Assembly: GCA_022729275.1 (NCBI GenBank)
Contig: JALDAH010000003.1
Location: 1 to 33,215, forward strand
DNA from: Candidatus Nanoanaerosalina archaeon
Lineage (GTDB): Archaea; Nanohalarchaeota; Nanosalinia; Nanosalinales; Nanoanaerosalinaceae
Length of the DNA: 33,215 nucleotides
Reading direction: 5' to 3'
Position numbers and translations under genes: made by a program. The notes beneath the pieces are model-generated. The model saw only the letters and a program-made list of their open reading frames with translations, was not told the DNA's origin and ran no database searches. Positions 10,024 to 19,049 of the stretch are shown here, in pieces. Position 1 is the first letter of the stretch, and each line of letters begins with the position of its first letter.

Positions 10024-10329
10024 TTATTCGGATCCAGGATCTCCGGTTCCATTTATTCTTTTCTTGTACTTTTCCTTGACTTTTTCAAGAGCTATATCCA
10101 GATCTATGTTTAGGCTGTTTGCCAAAGCTATAAGAGAAAAGTAGAGATCTCCAAACTCCTCTTCTAAATACTCAGTTTTTTCTATATCTTTATCGCCGTA
10201 CTCTGTCTGAACTATTACCTGCTTTGCCACCTCACCAAGTTCGGATACAAGGTCAAAAAACCTGTATTCAGGTTCTATGTACAGACCGTAATGTTTCATG
10301 AAAATATCTATCTCTTCTTGTTTTCCCAT
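10024..10329 (-). CDS. MazG-like nucleotide pyrophosphohydrolase
   Basis: FDLVSELGEVAKQVI...EYLEEEFGDLYFSLIALANSLNIDLDIALEKVKEKYKKR (ExxE...ExxD all-alpha NTP-PPase pattern). Confidence 0.85.
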   Translation of the reverse strand: MGKQEEIDIFMKHYGLYIEPEYRFFDLVSELGEVAKQVIVQTEYGDKDIEKTEYLEEEFGDLYFSLIALANSLNIDLDIALEKVKEKYKKRINGTGDPGSE

Positions 10330-10382
10330 AGAAAAGATTTGTCACGAATGATTATTAAAAATTACACAAGAAAAACTAAAGA

Positions 10383-11159
10383 GTGATCGAATTGGAGTTG
10401 ACTTTTCTTGGTACAGGCGGCTGCAGGATTTGCATGTTAAAACAGAGGAGACAGACAGGAGGATTTATTTTAAGGGATAAGAGCTTTATGATGTCGGTGG
10501 ATCCTGGTCCAGGAGCTCTTGTATATGGAATAAAAAAAGGTTTAGATCTCTCTAAACTCAACGCCATCTTTGTTTCACACCCTCACTTAGATCATGAAGG
10601 AGACGCTGAAGCAATGATAGAAGCTATGACAGGAGGATGCATGGTGAAGAAAGGTTTATTGATATCGAATAAAGACTATCTTTCAAGAGAACCGAAGTTC
10701 GGTTCTATAAGCGATTACCACAGAAAAGCTGTTGAGAGGGAACTGATTGTAAATGACGGGGATTCACACGTATTTGAAGAAAATCTAAAGATAGAATTCA
10801 TCGAACTTCAGCATAAAAACGTTGAAACAACAGGATTCAAGCTTTCCAGGGGTGGAAAAACTTTTTCATATATACCGGATACATCTATGTTTGAAGGAAT
10901 AAAAGAAAAATATTCTGGGAGCGACTACATAGTTATAAGCTGCCCAAGAACTCACAGGATAGAATGGAAAGGTCATCTAGGACTTAAAGATGTTGCTGAA
11001 CTTGTTGGTACTATAGAACCTGAAAAAGTATACCTCAATCATCTTGGAGTAACTTTTCTGGATAATATAGAGGAGGAGAAAGATTGGTTAAAGGAGAAAG
11101 GAATTTTCGACAGGGTTATAATACCGGATGATAACCAGACATTTCATATAAATATCTAA
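10383..11159 (+). CDS. MBL-fold metallo-hydrolase
   Basis: GTG start; TFLGTGGCR, VSHPHLDHEGD, IPDTSMF, VYLNHLGVT. Confidence 0.85.
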   Translation: MIELELTFLGTGGCRICMLKQRRQTGGFILRDKSFMMSVDPGPGALVYGIKKGLDLSKLNAIFVSHPHLDHEGDAEAMIEAMTGGCMVKKGLLISNKDYLSREPKFGSISDYHRKAVERELIVNDGDSHVFEENLKIEFIELQHKNVETTGFKLSRGGKTFSYIPDTSMFEGIKEKYSGSDYIVISCPRTHRIEWKGHLGLKDVAELVGTIEPEKVYLNHLGVTFLDNIEEEKDWLKEKGIFDRVIIPDDNQTFHINI

Positions 11160-11167
11160 TTTTCTAA

Positions 11168-11356
11168 TTATTCATCGAATAATTCTTCGACCTCTACTTT
11201 TATCTTGTCGAGATACTCATGTATTTTCTCCAGTTTTTTCTCTTTTGAGCTTGAGCTCTCTCCACTGCTCTCTTTTTTCAGCTCTTCTGCCTTTTCTAAG
11301 AGATCTTCCGTTTTTTTCAGGTGATCATCTGCCGAACCTTTTTTATTATCTGTCAT
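11168..11356 (-). CDS. Small acidic coiled-coil protein, unknown
   Basis: MTDNKKGSADDHLKKTEDLLEKAEELKKESSGESSSSKEKKLEKIHEYLDKIKVEVEELFDE; composition typical of a real low-complexity archaeal ORF, no family recognised. Confidence 0.5.
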   Translation of the reverse strand: MTDNKKGSADDHLKKTEDLLEKAEELKKESSGESSSSKEKKLEKIHEYLDKIKVEVEELFDE

Positions 11357-11516
11357 GTTGGAAAGTTTGTTCCAGGTGTTTAACAAATTTTCCTGTTCAA
11401 AAGGAAAAATACGGTGTGAAATATTAAGATATGTTAATGAAAGCAGGGATATTACAGTAATTATAAAAAATCTGGTTTCCAGGTTTTAAACAGGAAAAAT
11501 TCAAGGTGCAAGACTT

Positions 11517-14132
11517 ATGACCGATGAGATCCCAAAGAACTACGATTCCGAAAGAGTCGAGAGAAAGTGGAGGAAGAAGTGGAAGGATATGGGTATATAC
11601 GCCTATGATCCTAACTCAAATAAACCAACATATTCTATAGATACTCCTCCCCCATATGTGTCAGGTGATCTGCACGTAGGTCATGCTATGAGTTATACTC
11701 AGGCAGAGTTTATAGCTCGTTACAAGAGGATGAGAGGTTTCAATGTTTTCTATCCTATGGGTTTTGATGACAACGGATTACCCACCGAGAGATATGTAGA
11801 AAGAAAGTTAGAACTTGACAAACATGATATTGGTAGGACAGAGTTTATAAAGAAATGTGTGGATGTTACGGAAGATGGAAGGAAAAATTACAGGAATATA
11901 TGGGATCTTCTAGGGATATCTGTGGATTGGAACCTTCTATACACCACTATAAGCGATGAATCTCAGAGGGTTTCACAGCTATCTTTCATCGATCTCTACG
12001 AAAAAGGCCATATGTACAGGAAAGAGGATCCTGTTATATGGTGCCCGAACTGCAAGACAGGCCTTGCACAGGCTGATATAGAGGATGACGAGAAAAAAGC
12101 ATATCTTAATCATATAACTTTTCCCTTCGTCGATTCTGAAGAGAAACTTGAGATTTCTACCACCAGACCCGAACTGCTTTCATCATGTGTCGGCGTGTTT
12201 GTGCATCCCGAAGATAAAAGGTATTCCGAAGTCGTGGGTGAAAAGGTTGAGGTACCGATATTCGGTCAGAAAGTTGAGATAAGAGAAGATCACAAGGTAG
12301 ATCCCGAATTTGGTTCAGGAGCTGTCATGGTATGCACCTTCGGTGACAAGACAGATATAGAATGGTGGAAGGATCATGGATTGGATCTGAAGATTTCGAT
12401 AAACGAAGATGGAACCATGAACAAGAGAGCAGAGGACTATCATGGGCTAAGGATTGAGGAGGCTAGGGAAAAGATAGTAGAGGATCTAAGTTCTGAAGGC
12501 TTCATTAAGGGAAGGGATAAAATTTCACATGCTGTCCAGGTACATGAGAGGTGTGACAGCCCAATCGAATACTATCTGGCAGACCAGTGGTTCGTTAATA
12601 TGCTCGACAAAAAGGAGGAACTGAAGCAGAGAGCGGAAGGAATCAACTGGTATCCAGAATTTATGAAGAAAAGATTTGATGAATGGACAGATGGTTTAAA
12701 ATGGGACTGGTGCGTATCCAGACAGAGGTTTTATGGAGTACCGTTTCCTGTATGGTACTGTGATGATTGTAATGAGATAATACTTGCTGATGAAAAAGAT
12801 TTACCGGTTCAACCGAGTGAAGAACCGCCTTCAGTAGATGTATGTCCTGAATGTGGTAATGAAAGCTTTGAACCAGAGACTGATGTGATGGATACATGGT
12901 ACACATCATCGTTGACACCGCTTATAAACAGTCATTGGAGATCGGAAGAAGAAAAAAAAGGAATATACCCCATGGATTTGAGGCCTCAGGGATACGACAT
13001 CATAAGGACATGGGCTTTTTACACGATTCTTAAGAGTCATTTACATACTGATTCTATACCGTGGAAAGACATAATGATTTCAGGTATGGGAATGGCAGAA
13101 GAAGGAAAGTCGTTCTCAAAATCCAAAGGAATCGTTGTTCAACCCGAAAAGATAGTTGAAAAATATTCAGCCGACGCTCTTAGGTGGTGGTCCTCAAAAG
13201 TAAAGCTCGGCGAGGACCTTGTTTTCAGGGAAGACGATCTGGTTGCTGGACAGAAATTAACAACAAAACTTTGGAACGTTGCAAGGTTTTTGAACCAGTT
13301 CATAGAGGAAAGACCGGAAAAACCCGAAGATATAGGTGTTATGGACAAGTGGCTTTTAATGAAACTTGATGAAACCATTGAGGTAGCCACTGACTGGTTT
13401 GAAACTTACCAGTACAACAGATCTAAGGAAATAGTTAAACAGTTTTTCTGGCATGATATGGCAGACAATTATCTTGAGATTGTTAAGAAAAGGCTTTACG
13501 ATGGAGATGGAGCAGCTAAATTTGTCATGTACCGTGCATTCCTCGATATTTTGAAGATGATGGCTCCTGTTATGCCATTTATCACGGAGGAGATATACGA
13601 CAAGATGTACAGTGAAAACGAGAACAAGGAATCCATCCACAGTGAAGAATGGCCTGAAAAGTTAGAGGCAGGGTTTGAACATGAGTATGAGACAGGAGAG
13701 TTAGGTATAGAAGTTATTTCAGCTTTTAGGAAATACAAGTCAAGGGAGAATATGTCTCTAAACCATGAAATAACCGAGGCCAAAGTTTTTGGTCCTAAAA
13801 ACCTTTCAAAGGTTAAAATGGATATCAAGGAAGCTATGTCGATCCAAAATTTGGAGTTAAGCGATGAAGAACCTAAATTAGAACGGAAAATTAGTTCCGT
13901 AGACCTTGATTACTCGGTTGTGGGACCAAAATACGGAGAAAAAGTCAAGGATATTGAAGAAAAGATAGAGACCATTTCAGAAGATGATATCAAGGAAGGG
14001 AAATTAGAAATAATGGGGACGACACTTGTTGAAGGAGAAGAATTTGAGGTCGACAGGAAATACAGTTTGAAAGGAGAGAAAGGAGATATAGTTCAGACGG
14101 AGAACTGTGTGGTGCTGATAAACAGGAAATAA
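11517..14132 (+). CDS. valS: Valyl-tRNA synthetase, archaeal type
   Basis: TPPPYVSGDLHVGHAMSYTQAEFIARYKRMRGFNVFYPMGFDDNGLPTERYVERK; editing domain TTRPELLSSCVGVFVHPEDKRY; FSKSKGIVVQPEKIVEKYSADALRWW. Confidence 0.97.
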   Translation: MTDEIPKNYDSERVERKWRKKWKDMGIYAYDPNSNKPTYSIDTPPPYVSGDLHVGHAMSYTQAEFIARYKRMRGFNVFYPMGFDDNGLPTERYVERKLELDKHDIGRTEFIKKCVDVTEDGRKNYRNIWDLLGISVDWNLLYTTISDESQRVSQLSFIDLYEKGHMYRKEDPVIWCPNCKTGLAQADIEDDEKKAYLNHITFPFVDSEEKLEISTTRPELLSSCVGVFVHPEDKRYSEVVGEKVEVPIFGQKVEIREDHKVDPEFGSGAVMVCTFGDKTDIEWWKDHGLDLKISINEDGTMNKRAEDYHGLRIEEAREKIVEDLSSEGFIKGRDKISHAVQVHERCDSPIEYYLADQWFVNMLDKKEELKQRAEGINWYPEFMKKRFDEWTDGLKWDWCVSRQRFYGVPFPVWYCDDCNEIILADEKDLPVQPSEEPPSVDVCPECGNESFEPETDVMDTWYTSSLTPLINSHWRSEEEKKGIYPMDLRPQGYDIIRTWAFYTILKSHLHTDSIPWKDIMISGMGMAEEGKSFSKSKGIVVQPEKIVEKYSADALRWWSSKVKLGEDLVFREDDLVAGQKLTTKLWNVARFLNQFIEERPEKPEDIGVMDKWLLMKLDETIEVATDWFETYQYNRSKEIVKQFFWHDMADNYLEIVKKRLYDGDGAAKFVMYRAFLDILKMMAPVMPFITEEIYDKMYSENENKESIHSEEWPEKLEAGFEHEYETGELGIEVISAFRKYKSRENMSLNHEITEAKVFGPKNLSKVKMDIKEAMSIQNLELSDEEPKLERKISSVDLDYSVVGPKYGEKVKDIEEKIETISEDDIKEGKLEIMGTTLVEGEEFEVDRKYSLKGEKGDIVQTENCVVLINRK

Positions 14133-14193
14133 TTTTTTGGGATTATAAAAGCTTGAAGGATAAACAAATCCTTTGAGAGGTAGAACCGTAGAG

Positions 14194-15420
14194 ATGGTAA
14201 TGAACAAACATCAACTTTCAAAAGTACTTGAGGAGCTTTCGGAGTACCGAGGAAGAAATACAGAGCTTGTTAGCTTGTACATTCCTCCTGGATATGATAT
14301 AAGGAAGATGATACAGTTCTTGAATTCTGAACAGTCTGAAGCGCAGAACATAAAGTCCAAAAATACCAGGAAGAACGTTGTATCAGCTCTTGAAAAAATG
14401 GAGCGCCGTCTCAAGGAGGCGGGAGAAGTACCCGAGAACGGTGTCGCTCTTTTCGCCGGAAACGTTTCCGAGCAGGAGGGCAGACCGGATATACAGATGT
14501 GGGAGGTGGAACCACATGAACCCATCGAGTCACGTATATACAAATGCGACAAGGAGTTTCAGATAGAACCTCTACAGGATTTTTTGATAGACAAAGAAGT
14601 ATATGGAATGATATGCCTGGATAAATCTGAAGCCGCCATAGGTTATGTCAGGGGAAATCACTTGACAGTTGAACACACGCTTGAATCCAAAGTACCTGGA
14701 AAAACTACTAAAGGAGGTCAGAGCCAACAAAGGTTCGAAAGGATCAGGGAAAATCTTTATGACACTTTTTTGAATCAGATCGCGGACAAAGCCAAAAAAT
14801 CTTTTCTTGAAAAAGCCAGGGAAGGAGAACTACTTGGTCTGATTGTTGGTGGACCTGGGTTCTCCAAGGAAGACCTTACGGAAAAAGATTACCTTCCTAA
14901 AGAGCTTCTGGATAAACTTTTGACCACTATTGGAACCAATTATTCTGGAGAAGAAGGTTTGAAAGAACTTCTAAACAAGTCGGAAGATATAATAGAGGAA
15001 TCAGAGGCTATAAGGGAGAAGAAAAAAGTAAACGAATTTCTTGTTAATCTTAAAAAAGAGAACGGCCAGTCCGTTTTTGGACTAGAAGATGTTGCCAAAG
15101 CACTTCAGATGGGAGCTGTGGAAACGCTTTTAATATCAGAAGATTTTGAGAAGAAGGAGGCCAAATTTGAATGTCCGAGTTGCGGTAAAAAAGATGTTAA
15201 ACACATATCTGAATTTGAAGCTGAGGAAGAAAAGCATCCCTGCCCCGAATGTGAATCCACCATGGACCTTATAGAGAAGGAGGATGTTCTGGAGATGTTT
15301 CAGAAAAAGGCAGCTCAGATGGATTCATCGGTTATGTGGATTTCCAGGCAGCACGAGGAAGGCGAGAGAATGTGGAAGATGGGAGGCGTAGCAGCCATAC
15401 TGCGTTACAGGATAAGGTAA
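14194..15420 (+). CDS. prf1: Peptide chain release factor aRF1
   Basis: NIKS (AQNIKSKNTRKNVVSAL), YxCxxxF (YKCDKEF), GGQ (TKGGQSQQRFERIRE), C-terminal CPSCGK...CPECES. Start taken as ATG 14194 (or 14200) rather than TTG 14173. Confidence 0.95.
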   Translation: MVMNKHQLSKVLEELSEYRGRNTELVSLYIPPGYDIRKMIQFLNSEQSEAQNIKSKNTRKNVVSALEKMERRLKEAGEVPENGVALFAGNVSEQEGRPDIQMWEVEPHEPIESRIYKCDKEFQIEPLQDFLIDKEVYGMICLDKSEAAIGYVRGNHLTVEHTLESKVPGKTTKGGQSQQRFERIRENLYDTFLNQIADKAKKSFLEKAREGELLGLIVGGPGFSKEDLTEKDYLPKELLDKLLTTIGTNYSGEEGLKELLNKSEDIIEESEAIREKKKVNEFLVNLKKENGQSVFGLEDVAKALQMGAVETLLISEDFEKKEAKFECPSCGKKDVKHISEFEAEEEKHPCPECESTMDLIEKEDVLEMFQKKAAQMDSSVMWISRQHEEGERMWKMGGVAAILRYRIR

Positions 15421-15426
15421 TATGGT

Positions 15427-15744
15427 TTACCTGACCTTTATGCCGTAAATTACGGTCATGATACCTTTTAGACCCAGGATAACCCCGAATATCCGTGAAA
15501 AATGGATCATGTAACCTGAATAGGTCGTCGCGAAATACATGGTTGAACCCGCTACAAAATCTATTATACCTGCAAAGAATGATATAGGTCCGAACCATAT
15601 TTTGATTTTTAGTATTGAGGTAATACCTCTAAACAAGATAAAAGCTGCGACCAGTGCTTTTACCCATCCTGGCATCCAGAAATCTCCCAAGAAAAACACT
15701 ATTGCTGCCGGTATGTCTAGGTATCCTAACATTTTCAAAACCAT
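15427..15744 (-). CDS. Small integral membrane protein
   Basis: Several hydrophobic helices (IPAAIVFFLGDFWMPGWVKALVAAFILF..., FGPISFFAGIIDFVAGSTMYFA, IFGVILGLKGIMTVIYGI). Confidence 0.65.
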   Translation of the reverse strand: MVLKMLGYLDIPAAIVFFLGDFWMPGWVKALVAAFILFRGITSILKIKIWFGPISFFAGIIDFVAGSTMYFATTYSGYMIHFSRIFGVILGLKGIMTVIYGIKVR

Positions 15745-15759
15745 ACTATTTTTATTTGA

Positions 15760-16224
15760 TTACTTTGTATCTATTATCACTGTTTCATCAACAGCGTTTT
15801 TTAGAGCTGTTGAAAGTCCTTGGTTTACACATACTATAGCTGTATCTTTGTTGTTCTCCTTAGCTTTTTGTATAACAGGTAGAAAGTCTGTGTCTCTAGT
15901 CGCTAAGGCTATTATGTCTATGTTTTTGTTGTAAACGGATTCCATCACTTCGACAGCCATGTAGACATCGACGTCTTTTTCTTCTTTGTCCTCTCCTGCC
16001 ACACCGACTTTAGGTTCAAAACCCTGTGATATCACAGCTTCTACAAGTTTATCGCTTGCATACTGGTTAAGAAATACTTTGCCGATTTTTAAGTTTCCTA
16101 ATGATTCGCATCCTTCTCTTAAATCATCTAGATCTATGTTAAATTCGTTTCTAATTATATTTGGTCCATCTACAAAAACAGCGACATTTTTTCTTTTACT
16201 GGTATCTTTGAAAAAGTCTAACAT
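15760..16224 (-). CDS. NYN-domain (PIN-like) protein, archaeal conserved
   Basis: VAVFVDGPNIIRNEFNIDLDDL..., KDVDVYMAVEVMESVYNKNIDIIALATRDTDFLPVIQKAKENNK. Confidence 0.85.
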   Translation of the reverse strand: MLDFFKDTSKRKNVAVFVDGPNIIRNEFNIDLDDLREGCESLGNLKIGKVFLNQYASDKLVEAVISQGFEPKVGVAGEDKEEKDVDVYMAVEVMESVYNKNIDIIALATRDTDFLPVIQKAKENNKDTAIVCVNQGLSTALKNAVDETVIIDTK

Positions 16225-16435
16225 AATAGATTATTCCCGAGAGGTTTTTTTAAACATGTCTCTTTTTCCACTACCTCCAAACGAATATTATAGGCTAAAA
16301 CAAGTGATATAAAAGGTGTATTTGATAACATATGTAGATTTTTGTTTTATAGTAACAACAAAAAACAGCCTAACAGGGTGAGATAGTTATAAAAGGAAGA
16401 TTGACTAAAAATTGATTAAATAGAAGAGGGTTACA

Positions 16436-17035
16436 ATGACGGAAAAAGGAGATCTTGATCCAGACATGCAGCATATCAAAGATACTGTTAAGGGTAAAAA
16501 AGAGGAAGAAGAGGAAAATAAGGAGGAAATCAGGGAAGAAGATTACTATGAAAAATCTGAAGACGATGAATATTACGATGAACCTGAGGAAGTAGAGATA
16601 TCCGAAGAAAATGGAGAACCACTGGAAGAGATCGACAAAGAAGAACCAGAATTTGAGGAAGAGTCAGAATATGAAGAAGAAATCGTGGAAAAGGAACTTC
16701 CCAAACCACCTGGAAGAAGAACTGAAGGGGAACCTGAAGATGAGAAAGAGGATAGTTCAGAGACTGATGAAATGCTTGTTCCAGAGACAAAGAAAATAGA
16801 TGTACCGGATATAGAGAAAGGTCCGCTTTTCATAAAGGTTAAAAAATTCAAAAAAGCCAAAAACACTCTTCAAGACATGCATGATATCAATGATAAGCTT
16901 AGAACGAAAATGAGAGGTCTTGAAAGTACTCTTGATGAAGACAAGATGAACAGCCAGGAAGTCCAAGATTTCCTGAAGGATCTTGAAGGTTCAATGGGAT
17001 CTATCAAAGAGAAAGTGGATCCTGAATACAGATAA
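16436..17035 (+). CDS. Highly acidic protein with disordered N-terminus and conserved-looking PLFIKV C-terminal helical region
   Basis: E/D-rich first ~120 residues then GPLFIKVKKFKKAKNTLQDMHDINDKLRTKMRGLESTL; clear ATG and upstream AT-rich promoter. Confidence 0.65.
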   Translation: MTEKGDLDPDMQHIKDTVKGKKEEEEENKEEIREEDYYEKSEDDEYYDEPEEVEISEENGEPLEEIDKEEPEFEEESEYEEEIVEKELPKPPGRRTEGEPEDEKEDSSETDEMLVPETKKIDVPDIEKGPLFIKVKKFKKAKNTLQDMHDINDKLRTKMRGLESTLDEDKMNSQEVQDFLKDLEGSMGSIKEKVDPEYR

Positions 17036-17134
17036 ATATTTTCTCTGGAAGAGAACGTTTTATAAATTTTAAGTTATAAATCTGATTAGAACCGATGACG
17101 CCCAAATAGTGGCATAAAGAGGTGTAAATCAAAG

Positions 17135-17497
17135 ATGAGTTATACAGAATTTGACGTCCCAGAAAGTCTTGAGGAAAAGACATACGAGGCAATCGAGAAA
17201 GCAAGGGACACTGGAAAAATCAGGATTGGAACGAATGAAACAACGAAATCTATCGAGAGAGATAATACGGACATAGTGGTTATAGCAGGAGATGTCGAAC
17301 CTGCAGAAATAGTTATGCACATACCAGCTCTTTGTGGAGAAAAGGATATAACATACACTTTTGTGGGAAGCAAAGAAGAACTGGGTATGGCAGCAGGAAT
17401 AAATGTACAGACTGCTACAGTAGCTATCTCAGATTCAGGGAGTGCAAAGGATGACGTTGAAGAAATAATAGAAAAAATAAAAGAATTAAAGGAGTGA
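17135..17497 (+). CDS. rpl7ae: Ribosomal protein L7Ae
   Basis: GKIRIGTNETTKSIERDNTDIVVIAGDVEPAEIVMHIPALCGEKDITYTFVGSKEELGMAAGI. Confidence 0.96.
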   Translation: MSYTEFDVPESLEEKTYEAIEKARDTGKIRIGTNETTKSIERDNTDIVVIAGDVEPAEIVMHIPALCGEKDITYTFVGSKEELGMAAGINVQTATVAISDSGSAKDDVEEIIEKIKELKE

Positions 17498-17503
17498 TGA
17501 ACC

Positions 17504-17686
17504 ATGGCAGTACCAGCAAAAGTTGTTCAGATACTGAGAAATAGTGGAGCTAGAGGCATCTACAAGATAAGGTGTAAAGTGATTGAGGGCGAAGAAGAAG
17601 GAAAGATTCTTGTCAGGAACGTAATGGGCCCTGTAAGAGAGGACGATGTTCTTATGCTCAGAGAAACAAGGATGGAGGGAAGATAA
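17504..17686 (+). CDS. rps28e: Ribosomal protein S28e
   Basis: AVPAKVVQILRNSGARGIYKIRCKVIEGEEEGKILVRNVMGPVREDDVLMLRETRMEGR. Confidence 0.95.
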   Translation: MAVPAKVVQILRNSGARGIYKIRCKVIEGEEEGKILVRNVMGPVREDDVLMLRETRMEGR

Positions 17687-17688
17687 TC

Positions 17689-17841
17689 ATGGAATGTGAT
17701 TACTGCAGTGATGAAGTGCCCAAGACATCTGGAAAGATGTTGGTGATGAACAGTGGCAAAAGATTATACTTTTGTTCCTCTAAATGTGAAAAGAACTGGA
17801 ATAAGGGCAGAAAACTTGGTTATACGGAAAGGGAGAAATAA
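17689..17841 (+). CDS. rpl24e: Ribosomal protein L24e (absent from the ORF track because of its size)
   Basis: Translated by hand: MECDYCSDEVPKTSGKMLVMNSGKRLYFCSSKCEKNWNKGRKLGYTEREK*; CxxC...CxxxC zinc site; directly after S28e. Confidence 0.93.
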   Translation: MECDYCSDEVPKTSGKMLVMNSGKRLYFCSSKCEKNWNKGRKLGYTEREK

Positions 17842-17864
17842 ATATTCTCTCGTTTAACTTCAAT

Positions 17865-18017
17865 GCCCCGATAGTGTAGTCCGGCCAATCATCTCGGCCT
17901 TTCGAACACCAATCGGAAGAACTGAGCCATCTGTTTTTGCTCAAGACCGGATGGCGATGATCTTAAAAGAGCATGTAAAGATAGCCGAAGACCCGGGTTC
18001 AAATCCCGGTCGGGGCA
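17865..18017 (+). tRNA. trnE: tRNA-Glu (anticodon UUC, 17901-17903) with a 78-nt intron at 37/38 (17905-17982); CCA not encoded
   Basis: Acceptor GCCCCGA/TCGGGGC, anticodon stem TCGGC/GCCGA, T-arm CCGGG-TTCAAAT-CCCGG. BHB: helix TCGGC/GCCGA, bulge ATA (17981-83), 4-bp helix CTTT/AAAG, bulge CGA (17903-05), helix ACA/TGT. Mature length 75 nt. Confidence 0.95.
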
Positions 18018-18177
18018 TAATATCCATCATTTTTATTTTCTGAACTGATCGAGTTATTAACATCCTTTTCCAATTTAATGATGTAGTCTCTAGATTTTTT
18101 CCGAACCAAGAACTGCTCAAAATCACAGGATTGTTACTATCAAAAAGTTATTAAATAACGCTGTTAAATTTTTGTTT

Positions 18178-18996
18178 ATGCTTGACAAAGCTTCTTTTTC
18201 AGGAAAGGTTACCAAATATTTAGGAGGTTTACTCACTGGAATAGGGCTCTTAGGAGCAGTTTTTACTGGAAATATTGTGGCAGAAGGTTCTGAAAATATA
18301 CATAAAATGGAAGAGAAGGAACAAATCGAGATGCATTATAAGGATAGAATAGATTATGGTAACGCTATAAATAACGGACTTGATCTGAAAACAGTATTTT
18401 TAGGAGATTCTAAGGATGTTTACTCCCTGATTTTTACGGAGATAGAGATTCCTTACAGGCTAGAAGTAATGGCGGATCAAAACTTTCGGAATCGTATAAA
18501 CGAGATAACAGAATATGCCTTTGAGGAGGCAGTTAATGAGATTTACACGCTGTATTTCACGGAGGTAGATGTATCGGATGTACCGGAATTTTTGGTGAAC
18601 TTGTACGCAACAGAAGAAAGGATAATGAACAACGCGGTAGATATAACCATGGATAGAGTTTATGATAATTATGCTATTGAGCTGAAGAGGGTTGATTCAA
18701 AAAAAGTAAACGGAATTTACAAGCAGAGTTTTGAAGGGATTTACGAGTTTGAAAGAGATATTAAGTTCAGAAGAGATGGCGAATTGCTTTTTTCAAGTGA
18801 AGACATGAAAATCGGGACAGATATATACACTTGGAGATCCGAAGAATCCGAAAATATCTATTCGATTGTACTGAATTACCCAAAGCAGGATTTGGTACTA
18901 AATAATTATTCTAGCAATTTGGGAAAGTCTTCTGAAATTATCGAGATTTACAAGGGAGTTGAAAAAGATCTTGAATCCCTGATAGAATCCCTTTAA
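18178..18996 (+). CDS. Membrane-anchored/secreted protein, unknown function
   Basis: ATG at 18178 (track start 18172 is TTG); N-terminal hydrophobic segment YLGGLLTGIGLLGAVFTGNIVA; no family recognised. Confidence 0.6.
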   Translation: MLDKASFSGKVTKYLGGLLTGIGLLGAVFTGNIVAEGSENIHKMEEKEQIEMHYKDRIDYGNAINNGLDLKTVFLGDSKDVYSLIFTEIEIPYRLEVMADQNFRNRINEITEYAFEEAVNEIYTLYFTEVDVSDVPEFLVNLYATEERIMNNAVDITMDRVYDNYAIELKRVDSKKVNGIYKQSFEGIYEFERDIKFRRDGELLFSSEDMKIGTDIYTWRSEESENIYSIVLNYPKQDLVLNNYSSNLGKSSEIIEIYKGVEKDLESLIESL

Positions 18997-19011
18997 TATA
19001 ACACTGTTATA
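18997..19011. promoter_or_regulatory. 15-bp perfect palindrome TATAACACTGTTATA upstream of the nucS TATA box
   Basis: 7-bp arms around a single C; followed by TATTATAAG and ATG at 19050. Confidence 0.7.
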
Positions 19012-19049
19012 CTTTTTATTATAAGATTGAATCCTAAATATAGGTAGTT

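Noticed and set aside
15775-15790. TTATCACTGTTTCA as another copy of the palindromic operator
   Set aside because: Only a partial match, lacks the right half-site GTTA, and lies within the 3' coding end of the NYN gene.
16530-16866. Minus-strand ORFs opposite the acidic protein (Ser/Phe- or Leu/His-rich)
   Set aside because: Low-complexity composition is the mirror of GAA/GAG-rich codons on the + strand.
17905-17982. Possible box C/D sRNA within the tRNA intron (CTGA at 17922 and GCGATGA near 17955)
   Set aside because: The C-box-like sequence has a mismatch, the boxes are in the wrong linear order, and no guide duplex can be argued; would need a search against rRNA/tRNA targets.
17941-18126. 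61-aa minus-strand ORF (…MPRPGFEPGSSAIFTCSF…)
   Set aside because: Antisense of the tRNA-Glu T-arm/acceptor; PRPGFEPGS is the well-known translation artefact of tRNA antisense.
18997-19011. Palindrome as a transcription terminator for the upstream gene
   Set aside because: A 1-nt loop and AT-only outer stem make a poor RNA hairpin, and the same sequence occurs at 22051 where no + strand gene ends nearby.
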